This document shows, in pieces, positions 15,690-24,188 of a stretch of 64,000 nucleotides of DNA. Each line of letters starts with the position of its first letter. The first letter of the stretch is position 1. Made by a program: the position numbers and the translations under genes. Below the pieces are notes generated by a model, which made no database searches, was not told where the DNA came from, and saw only the letters and a program-made list of their open reading frames with translations. The stretch is from Pseudomonas sp. GM18 (GTDB lineage Bacteria > Pseudomonadota > Gammaproteobacteria > Pseudomonadales > Pseudomonadaceae): positions 47,876-111,875 of the forward strand of contig NZ_AKJT01000062.1 in assembly GCF_000282195.1 (NCBI RefSeq), in the 5' to 3' direction.

Positions 15690-16556
15690 ATGTCCCAAGA
15701 GCTGTCTTCTGAACAGATTCAACAGTCCCTGCAAGGCATCAGTGTGCCGCCCCAGCCGCAGATCATGGTGGATCTGCAGATGGAGCAATATATGCCCGAC
15801 CCGGACCTGGAGGTGATCGCCAAGCTGATCTCCCAGGACCCCGGGCTTTCCGGCGCCTTGCTGAAAATCGTCAATTCGCCTTACTACGGCTTGAGTAACA
15901 AGATCACCGCGATCCAGCGTGCAGTGAACCTGTTGGGCAGCCGTTCGATCATCAACCTGATCAACGCGCAGTCGATCAAGGGCGAGCTGAACGACGACGC
16001 CATCGTCACCCTCAACCGTTTCTGGGACACGGCGCAGGACGTGGCGATGACCTGCCTGAGCCTGGCCAAGCGCGTCGGTGTCCAGGCCGGTGATGAAGCT
16101 TATGCGCTGGGCCTGTTCCACGATTGCGGCATCCCGCTGATGCTCAAGAAATTCCCCGATTACATGAAAGTGCTGGAGCAGGCCTATGCCAGTGCCAGCG
16201 CCGAATGCCGCGTCGTGGATACCGAGAACAAGCACTACAACACCAACCACGCCGTGGTCGGGTATTACACCGCCAAGTCCTGGCGTCTGCCGGAACATGT
16301 CACCCAGGCCATTGCCAACCATCACAATGCCCTGGCCATTTTCAGCGATGAGTCGTCGCGTAATACACCGCTGAAAAATCTGCTGGCCATTCTGAAGATG
16401 GCCGAGCACATTTGCGCCTCCTATCGGGTGCTGGGCAACCAGGCCGAAGACCACGAATGGAACACTGTCGGGCACCTGGTGCTCGATTACATCGGTCTAT
16501 CGGAATACGATTTCGAAACCCAGAAACAAGAAATTCGTGACCTCGCCACGCGTTGA
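15690..16556 (+). CDS. HDOD domain-containing protein
   Basis: A 288-residue protein that is almost entirely one HDOD domain, a relative of HD phosphohydrolases used in bacterial signalling. Visible are DPGLSGALLKIVNSPYYGL, AVNLLGSRSIINLI, GLFHDCGIPLML and the NHHNA loop. The HD pair is present in FHDCG, though HDOD proteins usually lack the full catalytic set. The family acts in sensing and regulation, but the partner here is unknown. It lies 29 bases before mutM on the same strand and is probably co-transcribed. Confidence 0.88.
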   Translation: MSQELSSEQIQQSLQGISVPPQPQIMVDLQMEQYMPDPDLEVIAKLISQDPGLSGALLKIVNSPYYGLSNKITAIQRAVNLLGSRSIINLINAQSIKGELNDDAIVTLNRFWDTAQDVAMTCLSLAKRVGVQAGDEAYALGLFHDCGIPLMLKKFPDYMKVLEQAYASASAECRVVDTENKHYNTNHAVVGYYTAKSWRLPEHVTQAIANHHNALAIFSDESSRNTPLKNLLAILKMAEHICASYRVLGNQAEDHEWNTVGHLVLDYIGLSEYDFETQKQEIRDLATR

Positions 16557-16585
16557 GTGTCGAACTCGCCTGATTCGAGAGCCCC

Positions 16586-17398
16586 ATGCCTGAACTGCCG
16601 GAAGTCGAAACCACCCGCCGCGGAATTGCACCGCACCTGGAAGGCCAGCGCGTCAGCCGGGTGATCGTACGTGAGCGCCGTCTGCGTTGGCCTATCCCCG
16701 AAGACCTGGATGTGCGGCTGTCGGGCCAGCGCATCGTGCTGGTGGAACGGCGGGCCAAGTACCTGCTGATCAATGCCGAGGTCGGCACGCTGATCAGCCA
16801 TTTGGGCATGTCGGGGAATCTACGGCTGGTGGAAGCCGGCTTGCCGGCGGCCAAGCATGAGCATGTCGACATCGAACTGGAGTCGGGCCTGGCCCTTCGT
16901 TACACCGACCCGCGCCGGTTCGGGGCGATGCTCTGGAGTCTCGACCCGCTGAACCACGAATTGCTGGTTCGCCTGGGGCCGGAGCCGTTGACCGATCTGT
17001 TCGACGGCGAGCGTCTGTTCCAGCTGTCCCGCGGGCGGTCCATGGCGGTCAAGCCGTTCATCATGGATAACGCGGTGGTGGTGGGCGTCGGCAATATCTA
17101 CGCGACCGAAGCGCTGTTTGCTGCCGGCATCGACCCGCGCCGCGAAGCCAAGAGCATTTCCCGGGCGCGTTATTTGAAGCTGGCGATCGAGATCAAGCGC
17201 ATCCTGGCCCTCGCCATCGAACGGGGCGGTACAACGTTGCGGGACTTTATCGGCGGCGACGGTCAGCCAGGTTACTTCCAGCAGGAGCTGTTCGTGTACG
17301 GCCGTGGTGGTGAGCACTGCAAGGTTTGTGGCACGGGGCTGCGGGAAGTCAAACTTGGGCAGCGCGCCAGCGTCTTTTGTCCGCGCTGTCAGAGCTGA
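16586..17398 (+). CDS. mutM: Formamidopyrimidine-DNA glycosylase
   Basis: A 270-residue Fpg/MutM, which removes 8-oxoguanine and formamidopyrimidines from DNA. The processed N-terminus begins MPELPEVE (catalytic Pro2 and Glu3), the beta-hairpin Lys is in ERRAKYLL, the helix-two-turn-helix has DNAVVVGVGNIYATEALF, and the C-terminal zinc finger is CKVCGTG ... CPRCQ. Normal length. It follows the HDOD gene closely. Confidence 0.97.
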   Translation: MPELPEVETTRRGIAPHLEGQRVSRVIVRERRLRWPIPEDLDVRLSGQRIVLVERRAKYLLINAEVGTLISHLGMSGNLRLVEAGLPAAKHEHVDIELESGLALRYTDPRRFGAMLWSLDPLNHELLVRLGPEPLTDLFDGERLFQLSRGRSMAVKPFIMDNAVVVGVGNIYATEALFAAGIDPRREAKSISRARYLKLAIEIKRILALAIERGGTTLRDFIGGDGQPGYFQQELFVYGRGGEHCKVCGTGLREVKLGQRASVFCPRCQS

Positions 17399-17452
17399 TA
17401 TCGGCTACGGTCTATAGTCAGTGTTCTCACTGCCTAGCCGAAGGACCGTGCC

Positions 17453-17776
17453 ATGAATCTGTTTCGAACCCTTGTCGTCACGCTGCTGCTGAGCGTCGGT
17501 GCGCCCGCGCTGGCTACTGAGAACGGCAGCGGCGACCCGCGTTACACCATCCAGAATCCACCGGCCTACGCCATGCTTGGCGATCTGCTGATTGCCCGAC
17601 CGTTGCTGGTGGTGGCGACAGTGATCGGTGCCGGGGCGTTTGTGGTGTCGTTGCCATTTACCGCGCTGGGCGGCGGCATTGGCGATGCGGGGCAGGCGCT
17701 GGTGGTCGACCCGGCGAAAGCGGCGTTTGTGCGGTGTTTGGGGTGTATCGGGGAAGGGTTTGAGCAGCGGGAGTGA
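17453..17776 (+). CDS. Small exported or membrane protein of unknown function
   Basis: A 107-residue protein with an N-terminal signal peptide (MNLFRTLVVTLLLSVGAPALA) and one strong transmembrane segment at about residues 48-70 (ARPLLVVATVIGAGAFVVSLPF). After it comes a short tail with two cysteines (RCLGCIGEG) that could bind metal or form a disulfide. Proteins of this shape sit at this position, between mutM and fdx1, in other pseudomonads and are sometimes labelled multidrug transporter without evidence. It ends at a strong bidirectional terminator. Confidence 0.75.
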   Translation: MNLFRTLVVTLLLSVGAPALATENGSGDPRYTIQNPPAYAMLGDLLIARPLLVVATVIGAGAFVVSLPFTALGGGIGDAGQALVVDPAKAAFVRCLGCIGEGFEQRE

Positions 17777-17783
17777 GGCATAA

Positions 17784-17818
17784 AAAAGATCGTCCGAACG
17801 CGGTTCGGACGATCTTTT
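17784..17818. terminator. Bidirectional terminator between convergent genes
   Basis: A 16-bp perfect stem AAAAGATCGTCCGAAC / GTTCGGACGATCTTTT with a 3-base loop. It is flanked by A on one side and T on the other, so it can stop transcription from both the small membrane-protein gene and fdx1. Confidence 0.93.
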
Positions 17819-17825
17819 CAGGCTT

Positions 17826-18077
17826 TCAAGCCTTACCGGTAATCTTCCGGTACTTCTCCATCAACTGTTCTTCAGTTTCCGGATGGGCTTCGTCCAGCGG
17901 AATGCAATCCACGGGGCAGACCTGCTGGCACTGCGGTTCGTCGTAGTGGCCGACACATTGCGTGCACAGATTCGGGTCGATCACGTAGATCTCTTCGCCC
18001 TGGGAAATGGCGGCGTTCGGGCACTCGGGTTCGCAGACGTCGCAGTTGATGCAATCGTCGGTGATGATCAGGGACAT
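17826..18077 (-). CDS. fdx1: YfhL-type 2[4Fe-4S] ferredoxin
   Basis: An 83-residue bacterial ferredoxin with two cluster motifs, CINCDVCEPECP and CTQCVGHYDEPQCQQVCP. The insertion between the cysteines of the second motif and the C-terminal helix are typical of the YfhL / Allochromatium vinosum ferredoxin class. It carries electrons at low potential; its physiological partner is unknown. The ATG at 18077 starts the family sequence (MSLIITDDC). It is downstream of coaD on the same strand, as in P. aeruginosa. Confidence 0.94.
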   Translation of the reverse strand: MSLIITDDCINCDVCEPECPNAAISQGEEIYVIDPNLCTQCVGHYDEPQCQQVCPVDCIPLDEAHPETEEQLMEKYRKITGKA

Positions 18078-18200
18078 GCTAACTCCAGCCGGGGCGGCAG
18101 GCCCTGGCGCAATAAACCAATGCGCACAATTGTGCCGCATTGGCGCCCGCAGTGCACGCGGGCGCGATCAAGTGCAGCAGATCGCAGCCTTCGGCAGCGC

Positions 18201-18680
18201 CTACTTTTTGAAGCGTTCGGTGAGGGCGTCAGCCACCACCGGGTGGACAAACTTGGTGATATCGCCGCCCAGGGCGGCGATTTCACGGACCAGTGTCGAG
18301 GAAATGAACGAATAACGTTCGGACGGGGTAAGAAACAGGCTTTCCACATCCGGTGCCAGTTGGCGGTTCATGTTGGCCAGCTGGAATTCGTATTCGAAGT
18401 CCGACACCGCGCGCAAACCACGCAGGAACACATTGGCGTTCTGCTCTTTGGCAAAATGCGCGAGCAGCGTCGAGAAGCCGACGACTTCAACGTTCGGCAA
18501 ATGTTTGGTGACCTCGCGGGCCAGCTCCACACGTTGTTCCAAGGGAAACAGCGGGTTTTTCTTCGGGCTGGCGGCGACGGCGATGATCACGTGATCGAAC
18601 AGGCGCGAGGCGCGTTCGACCAGATCGCCATGGCCCTTGGTAATAGGGTCGAAGGTACCTGGGTACAACACTCGGTTCAT
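18201..18680 (-). CDS. coaD: Phosphopantetheine adenylyltransferase
   Basis: A 159-residue nucleotidyltransferase for the fourth step of coenzyme A synthesis, making dephospho-CoA from phosphopantetheine and ATP. The N-terminus LYPGTFDPITKGHGDL holds the T/HxGH motif. FLRGLRAVSDFEYEFQ and the ISSTLVREIA signature follow. Length is normal. It is about 115 bases downstream of the GMC oxidoreductase gene and upstream of fdx1. Confidence 0.97.
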   Translation of the reverse strand: MNRVLYPGTFDPITKGHGDLVERASRLFDHVIIAVAASPKKNPLFPLEQRVELAREVTKHLPNVEVVGFSTLLAHFAKEQNANVFLRGLRAVSDFEYEFQLANMNRQLAPDVESLFLTPSERYSFISSTLVREIAALGGDITKFVHPVVADALTERFKK

Positions 18681-18795
18681 CGCGTCGTCCTGGCGGGAGT
18701 CCGTTGGGGAGTCGGATGGTATCGCAGCCTTCCCGGTCGGCCAAGTCGCCTGTTGGGTAAGAAAGCACTATAGACGATGGGAATATTCCGCGTTT

Positions 18796-20391
18796 TCATG
18801 GGTTTTTCAAACGCTCGGCCAGTGAATTCGCCAGTTGTGCCGTCAGTCCGTAGACCGACAATTGTGGGTTTGCACCAATGCTGGTGGGGAATAGCGAGCC
18901 GTCGTGAATCGACAGATTGCGCAGTTGGTGATGTCGGCCGAGGCTGTCGGTCACGGCGTTTTTCGGGTCTTCACCCATGGCACAACCGCCCATCACATGA
19001 GCACTGCCCAGGCGCGTGCGATACAACTCAAGGCTCAATCCATCGATCAAGGCACGCGCTTCGGCGAGGGTTTTCACGTAACGGGCGTCGGCATGCATCG
19101 GCATCACAGCGTTGGCGCCACCGGCGAACTGGATCTCGGCCATGCTATGGAACGCCCGGCGCAACCCATCCCAGGCATACGGTGAGACCTGATAGTCGAG
19201 CACCGGCGTGCCGTCACTGCGCAATTCGACACTGCCGCCGGGGCTGTCCGGGTGAAAACCGTCTCGCAGCAACGCCAGCATGGCGTGGGTATGCGGCAGG
19301 TTTTCCATGTGCCGGGCGTTTTCCGTGCCGAAGCCCCCGAGCAGGGTGGTGGCCAGCGCCGGGTGCAGCGGTGGGACCTCCAATTTGTAGGACATCTTGC
19401 CGGTGATGCCGTCCTGCCACTGGAAATGGTCGGAATAAATCGACTGCGGCGCGCCGTAGAACGGGTTGATCACCTCGTCGAACAATCCTGCAGACATGTT
19501 GACCAAATGCAGGAACGTCCGTTTTCCCAGTCGCTCATGCGGATCCGGCGCCTCTGAGCGCAACAGCAGCGCCGGGCTGTTGATCCCGCCGCCGGCCAGC
19601 ACGTAATGCCGCGCCTTGACCGTGATCGTGCGACCGGTAGGGGCAACGCAACGCTCATCCATCACCACGCAGTGCAGGCCCGTGACCTTGCCGTCCTTGA
19701 TCGACAGCTTTTCAGCGCGGGCCAGATAGAGCAGCTCGCCACCTTTTTCCAGGGTCGCGGGGATGGTCGTGACCAGCATCGATTGCTTGGCGTTGGTCGG
19801 GCAACCCATTCCGCAGTAGCCGATGTTCCAGCAGCCGCGCACGTTGCGCGGGATTACATGCCAGGCGTAGCCGAGTTTTTCGCAGCCTTTGCGGATGACG
19901 TCGTTGTTGGCGTTGGGCGGCACCCGCCACGGGGCGACGCCCAGGCGTTGTTCCATTTTCTCGAACCAGGGCGCCATCTCGGCCGGGGTGTGGCCTATGA
20001 CGTCGTGCTCTTTGGCCCAGTGTTCGAGCGTCGGATCCGGGGTGCGAAAGCTCGAGGTCCAGTTGATCAGCGTGGTACCGCCCACCGCCCGGCCCTGGAG
20101 GATGGTGATCGCACCGTCCTTGCTCATGCGCCCGATGCCTTCCTGATAGAGGCTGGTGTAGGCCTGATCCTCGAGCATCTTGAAGTCGCTGCTGGTCTTG
20201 AGCGGGCCTTCTTCAATCAGCAACACCTTGTAGCCGGCGGCGCTGAGGATTTCGGCGCTGGTCCCGCCGCCGGCACCGCTGCCGATGATCGCCACATCCG
20301 CTTCGAGGGTCAGGTCCTGGGTCAGTTGGGCGCCGTTGTAGGTTTTCCAGCCACGGGCCAAGCCTTCGCGGAACGGATCGGGTACGGGCAT
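18796..20391 (-). CDS. GMC-family FAD-dependent oxidoreductase
   Basis: A 531-residue glucose-methanol-choline oxidoreductase, probably an alcohol dehydrogenase. The FAD motif is IIGSGAGGGTSAEIL near residue 35, and the C-terminal active-site region has GSAHVMGGCAMG and GANPQLSVYGL. A Cys-rich stretch (RGCWNIGYCGMGC) is typical of the long-chain-alcohol-oxidase-like branch. It has no signal peptide of its own, yet the preceding gene encodes a small Tat-signal protein like the third subunit of membrane alcohol/gluconate dehydrogenases, so it may be exported by hitchhiking. The same cluster (GMC, Tat subunit, aldehyde dehydrogenase, TetR) occurs in P. aeruginosa. Substrate unknown. Confidence 0.88.
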   Translation of the reverse strand: MPVPDPFREGLARGWKTYNGAQLTQDLTLEADVAIIGSGAGGGTSAEILSAAGYKVLLIEEGPLKTSSDFKMLEDQAYTSLYQEGIGRMSKDGAITILQGRAVGGTTLINWTSSFRTPDPTLEHWAKEHDVIGHTPAEMAPWFEKMEQRLGVAPWRVPPNANNDVIRKGCEKLGYAWHVIPRNVRGCWNIGYCGMGCPTNAKQSMLVTTIPATLEKGGELLYLARAEKLSIKDGKVTGLHCVVMDERCVAPTGRTITVKARHYVLAGGGINSPALLLRSEAPDPHERLGKRTFLHLVNMSAGLFDEVINPFYGAPQSIYSDHFQWQDGITGKMSYKLEVPPLHPALATTLLGGFGTENARHMENLPHTHAMLALLRDGFHPDSPGGSVELRSDGTPVLDYQVSPYAWDGLRRAFHSMAEIQFAGGANAVMPMHADARYVKTLAEARALIDGLSLELYRTRLGSAHVMGGCAMGEDPKNAVTDSLGRHHQLRNLSIHDGSLFPTSIGANPQLSVYGLTAQLANSLAERLKNP

Positions 20392-20463
20392 CGTCAGGTT
20401 CTCTTGTTGTTATGTTTTGGGTGCGATGGTGAAGCGGCTGGCGCCTTCGCGGGTGCTGCGGTC

Positions 20464-21009
20464 TCAAACGGTGGGCGGCCCCGGATACCCGCAATGCACC
20501 CAAGACTCCGCCCGGCTGTACCACGCCATCATCACCAATTGCAGCAACGAGCTATGACCCATGCGCAGCAGGCTCAACGAGCTGTTTTCCCAACGGTCGA
20601 GAAAGTGTCGGATGGCTTCGCTGCTGGCATTTTCCCAACTGCCCCAGATCCCGGTCAGTGGGCCGCGGGTGATGCTCATCCCCAGCACATCGAACAGTTG
20701 CCGGGTCAGTTTGAGCATTTCTGGCGACAGGTGATTGAGGCTGTAATCCAGGCTTTGGAGGGTGCCTTCGACGGCGGCCGGCATTTTCTCGACGGCCACG
20801 GCACCGTCGAGCATCACCGGGATCAGTGCCCGCAAAAACAGCAGATCACCGCTGCGCAGAATCGCGAAGCCGCTGGCCGCCGTGCTCGACGAGCAGCCGC
20901 TGAGGCTCGCGCCTAATCCGGCCGTGGCCAGAAAGGCGCTGGCGCCCAGGCTGAATTTAAGCAGGCCGCGCCGTGACAGCGCAGGTGTATCGGACAGGCT
21001 TGGGCTCAT
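20464..21009 (-). CDS. Small Tat-exported subunit associated with the GMC oxidoreductase
   Basis: A 181-residue protein with a twin-arginine signal (LSRRGLLKFSLG), a hydrophobic core, and a lipobox-like LSGC at the end of the signal, so it may be a Tat-exported lipoprotein. The mature part is mainly helical and resembles subunit-3 proteins of gluconate/sorbitol dehydrogenase complexes. It lies between the aldehyde dehydrogenase (29 bases) and GMC (72 bases) genes, all on one strand. No cytochrome subunit is adjacent. Confidence 0.78.
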   Translation of the reverse strand: MSPSLSDTPALSRRGLLKFSLGASAFLATAGLGASLSGCSSSTAASGFAILRSGDLLFLRALIPVMLDGAVAVEKMPAAVEGTLQSLDYSLNHLSPEMLKLTRQLFDVLGMSITRGPLTGIWGSWENASSEAIRHFLDRWENSSLSLLRMGHSSLLQLVMMAWYSRAESWVHCGYPGPPTV

Positions 21010-21037
21010 TATTGTTATTACCCGGCGGTGTTGATCG

Positions 21038-22468
21038 TTAGCGGATAAACAGCCTCTGGATCAATTTCTGAATGGATTTGCCGTACGGCGGATAGATCAG
21101 CTTCGCCGCATTGAAACGCTGTTTGATCAGCACGCCCTTGGCCTTGCTGAAGGTCAGGAAACCCTCATGGCCGTGGTAGTGGCCCATGCCCGAGGCGCCG
21201 ATGCCGCCGAACGGCATGTCGTCCTGGGCTACGTGCAGCAAGGTGTCATTGAGGCATACGCCGCCGGAATGGGTTTCGTGGAGAACGCGGTTTTGCTCGC
21301 GCTTGTCGTAGCCGAAGTAATACAGCGCCAGCGGACGAGGCCGTTGGTTGATGTAGGCAAACGCTGCATCGAGATCCTTGTAGGGGACGATCGGCAACAG
21401 CGGGCCGAAAATTTCGTCCTGCATCACCGTCATGTCGTCGCTGACGTTGAGCAGCAGGCTATGACCCATGCGCCGGCCCTGGCCCTGATCGAACAGCGGA
21501 ATCAGCAACGCGCCCTTGCTGGTGGCGTCGCTGAGGTAGCCGTTGAGCCGTGCCAGTTGTCGCTCATTGATGATGGCGGTGTAGTCCGGATTGTCGGCCA
21601 GGGTCGGATAAAACCCGCGAATGGCCTGGCGATAGGCTTCGACGAAAGAGCCGACGCGGTCTTCCGGCACCAGCACGTAGTCCGGGGCAACACAGGTTTG
21701 TCCGGCGTTGAGGGTCTTGCCGAAAGCGATGCGTTCGGCGGCGTCCTTGAGCGGCACGTCGCGGGAAACGATGGCCGGGGACTTGCCGCCCAGTTCGAGG
21801 GTCACCGGGGTCAGGTTCTCGGCGGCGGCGCGCATCACGTGTTTGCCAATGCTGGTGGCGCCGGTGAACAGCAGGTGATCGAAGCGCAGCCGGGAGAACG
21901 CCACGCCGATATCGGCCTCGCCGAGCACCACGCAGACCAGGTCTTGAGGGAATATCCGCCCCAGCAATTCCTTGAGCAGCAAACCGGTGGCGGGGGTCGA
22001 TTCGCTGAGTTTGAGCATTACCCGGTTACCCGCCGACAACGCACCCACCAGCGGCCCGATGGCCAGGTAAAGCGGGTAGTTCCACGGCACGATCACCCCG
22101 ACCACGCCCAATGGCTGATAAACGACTTTGGCCGACGCGGGTTGAAAGGCGATGCCGACTTTGCGCCGTGAGGCTTTCATCCAGCCTTTGAGGTGCTGGC
22201 TGGCGTAGTGAATGCCGTGCAGGCTGGGCATCAATTCGGCGAGCAGGGTTTCGTCGGCGCTGCGGTGGCTGAAATCCTGGCTGATGGCGTCGACCAAGGC
22301 CTGACGCTCATTGCTCAACAGGTCCCGCAACGCCTTTAGCCATTGTTGGCGCTGAGCCGCAGGCGGCATTGGGTTGCCTGCATACGCGGCGCGTTGAGCA
22401 TCGAACAGGGTTTGGAGCTCGTCCAGAGGCTGCTGCAGGTTCTTCAGGTAGGCGATGTCAGCAGGCAT
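21038..22468 (-). CDS. calB: Coniferyl-aldehyde-dehydrogenase-like aldehyde dehydrogenase
   Basis: A 476-residue NAD(P)-dependent aldehyde dehydrogenase. Catalytic Glu lies in TLELGGKSPAIV and catalytic Cys in NAGQTCVAPDYVL, which is the form typical of CalB-type and class-3 enzymes. The C-terminus has a hydrophobic/basic stretch (KLIYPPYGKSIQKLIQRLF) that may touch the membrane. With the GMC enzyme it would take an alcohol through the aldehyde to the acid. Substrate is inferred only from the family name; long-chain or aromatic aldehydes are both possible. The TetR gene next door is divergent. Confidence 0.87.
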   Translation of the reverse strand: MPADIAYLKNLQQPLDELQTLFDAQRAAYAGNPMPPAAQRQQWLKALRDLLSNERQALVDAISQDFSHRSADETLLAELMPSLHGIHYASQHLKGWMKASRRKVGIAFQPASAKVVYQPLGVVGVIVPWNYPLYLAIGPLVGALSAGNRVMLKLSESTPATGLLLKELLGRIFPQDLVCVVLGEADIGVAFSRLRFDHLLFTGATSIGKHVMRAAAENLTPVTLELGGKSPAIVSRDVPLKDAAERIAFGKTLNAGQTCVAPDYVLVPEDRVGSFVEAYRQAIRGFYPTLADNPDYTAIINERQLARLNGYLSDATSKGALLIPLFDQGQGRRMGHSLLLNVSDDMTVMQDEIFGPLLPIVPYKDLDAAFAYINQRPRPLALYYFGYDKREQNRVLHETHSGGVCLNDTLLHVAQDDMPFGGIGASGMGHYHGHEGFLTFSKAKGVLIKQRFNAAKLIYPPYGKSIQKLIQRLFIR

Positions 22469-22503
22469 GGTCGGCTCCGGATTTATTGTAATGAGGGGAT
22501 TTT

Positions 22504-22519
22504 TAGAGTCTATGCTCTA
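22504..22519. promoter_or_regulatory. Candidate operator between calB and the TetR gene
   Basis: Inverted repeat TAGAG, six bases, CTCTA in the divergent promoter region. It is the best dyad between the two genes and suits binding by the adjacent TetR-type repressor. Confidence 0.45.
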
Positions 22520-22614
22520 GAAAGTCAAATGACATCCTGACGCAGCTTTGTTTTATCCACTCCCGGATAGGTCGTAAGATGCCCGTCACCGCACTCTGAA
22601 TTAAAGCTCAAGCC

Positions 22615-23286
22615 ATGGCCCCTCGGATCAAAACCAGCGAGCGCATCGTGCAGAACAGCCTGGAGCTGTTCAATCAGCAGGGCGAGCGCAGCATCAGCAC
22701 CAACCACATTGCTGCCCACATGGAGATTTCTCCGGGCAACCTGTACTACCACTTCCCCAACAAGCAGGCGATCATCGCTGTGCTGTTCAGTGAGTACGAA
22801 AGCCTGGTGGACAGCTTCCTGCGCCCGCCCCAGGGCCGCGCCGCGACGGTCGAAGACAAGCGCTTCTACCTCAAGGAGTTGCTCGCCGCCATGTGGCGCT
22901 ACCGGTTTTTGCATCGCGACCTCGAGCACTTGCTCGACAGCGATCCCGAGCTGGCCGCTCGTTACCGGCGCTTTTCCCAGCGCTGCCTGATCCAGGGCAC
23001 CGCCATTTACGAAGGGTTCGTCGCGGCTGGCATCCTGAACATGGATAAGGTTCAGATCGAATCCCTGACCCTCAACGCCTGGATCATCCTCACGTCGTGG
23101 GTGCGGTTTCTGTGCACCACGCGGGAAAACTCCAACCACTTGAGCGAACAGGCCATTAAGCGCGGCGTGTATCAGGTGTTGGTGCTTGAGGCCGGGTTCG
23201 TCACCGATCAATCGCGCGACGCGGTATATGCGCTGTTCGACGAATTTTACGTGCCACTGGCCCAGGCGCTGGAAGAAGTGCATTAG
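22615..23286 (+). CDS. TetR-family transcriptional regulator
   Basis: A 223-residue regulator. The N-terminal helix-turn-helix spans about residues 8-55 (ILNSLELF-type helix, STNHIAAHMEISPGNLYYHF, NKQAIIAVLF). The rest is the ligand-binding helical domain. It is divergent from calB with a 146-bp spacer holding a dyad, so it probably represses the aldehyde dehydrogenase, Tat subunit and GMC operon in response to a substrate-like ligand. The ligand is unknown. Confidence 0.9.
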   Translation: MAPRIKTSERIVQNSLELFNQQGERSISTNHIAAHMEISPGNLYYHFPNKQAIIAVLFSEYESLVDSFLRPPQGRAATVEDKRFYLKELLAAMWRYRFLHRDLEHLLDSDPELAARYRRFSQRCLIQGTAIYEGFVAAGILNMDKVQIESLTLNAWIILTSWVRFLCTTRENSNHLSEQAIKRGVYQVLVLEAGFVTDQSRDAVYALFDEFYVPLAQALEEVH

Positions 23287-23319
23287 GATTCAAGACTGAC
23301 AACATCACAGGAGCCCGTT

Positions 23320-24174
23320 ATGCCCATTGCGCAACTGATCAGCCCGCAAGTGTTGGACCTGAAAAAGGAGACCCCGGGGCTGGTGATTCTGGATTGTCGT
23401 TTTGCCCTGGAAGACCCGGATTACGGTCAGCGCAGTTATGCCGAAGGGCATATTGCCGGGTCGAGCTTTGCCGATCTTGAGCGTGATCTGAGCGGGGCGG
23501 TGGTCAAGGGGGTTACCGGGCGTCATCCGTTGCCTGAACCCGAAAAGCTGATCGAGCGCCTGCAAGCCTGGGGCATCAATGCCGACAGTGAAGTGGTTTT
23601 GTACGATGACGGTCCCGGTGCCTACGCGGCGCGGGCCTGGTGGTTGCTGGCCTGGCTGGGCAAGCGCGACGGTGTGTTTATTCTCGATGGCGGGCTAAAA
23701 GCCTGGCACGCCGCCGGATTACCCCTGAGTCTTGATCCGCCGTCGATCACCCGCGGCACCTTCACCGGGACGCCGGATGCTTCGCTGGTGCTCAGCGCCG
23801 AACGGCTCCAGCAACGTCTCGGCCAGCCCGCGTTGACCTTGCTCGACGCCCGCGCCTTGCCGCGCTTCAAGGGCGAAGTGGAGCCGATCGATCCGATTGC
23901 CGGGCACATTCCCGGCGCGCAATGTGCCGCGTTCACCGAAAACCTGGGCAGCGACGGGCGCTTCCTGCCGGCCGATCAGCTCAAGCAGCGGTTTGCCGCG
24001 AAGCTCGGTAGTCGTAAACCGACGGAGCTGGTCGCGTATTGCGGTTCCGGTGTGACGGCTTGCCACAACCTGTTCGCCCTGTGTCTGGCGGGTTACCCGT
24101 TGGGGGCGTTGTATGCCGGTTCGTGGAGCGAGTGGATCAACGATCCCGCGCGAGGCGTCGCCACCGGCGAATAA
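23320..24174 (+). CDS. sseA: 3-mercaptopyruvate / thiosulfate sulfurtransferase
   Basis: A 284-residue two-domain rhodanese-type sulfurtransferase. The active-site loop is CGSGVTA, the form that favours 3-mercaptopyruvate over thiosulfate. The domain linker and the VILDCRFALEDPDYG and LLDARALPRFKGEVEPID segments are as expected. The ATG at 23320 follows CAGGAG at good spacing. It is 33 bases after the TetR gene on the same strand and convergent with the AraC gene. Confidence 0.92.
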   Translation: MPIAQLISPQVLDLKKETPGLVILDCRFALEDPDYGQRSYAEGHIAGSSFADLERDLSGAVVKGVTGRHPLPEPEKLIERLQAWGINADSEVVLYDDGPGAYAARAWWLLAWLGKRDGVFILDGGLKAWHAAGLPLSLDPPSITRGTFTGTPDASLVLSAERLQQRLGQPALTLLDARALPRFKGEVEPIDPIAGHIPGAQCAAFTENLGSDGRFLPADQLKQRFAAKLGSRKPTELVAYCGSGVTACHNLFALCLAGYPLGALYAGSWSEWINDPARGVATGE

Positions 24175-24188
24175 AGATTGGCACACGG

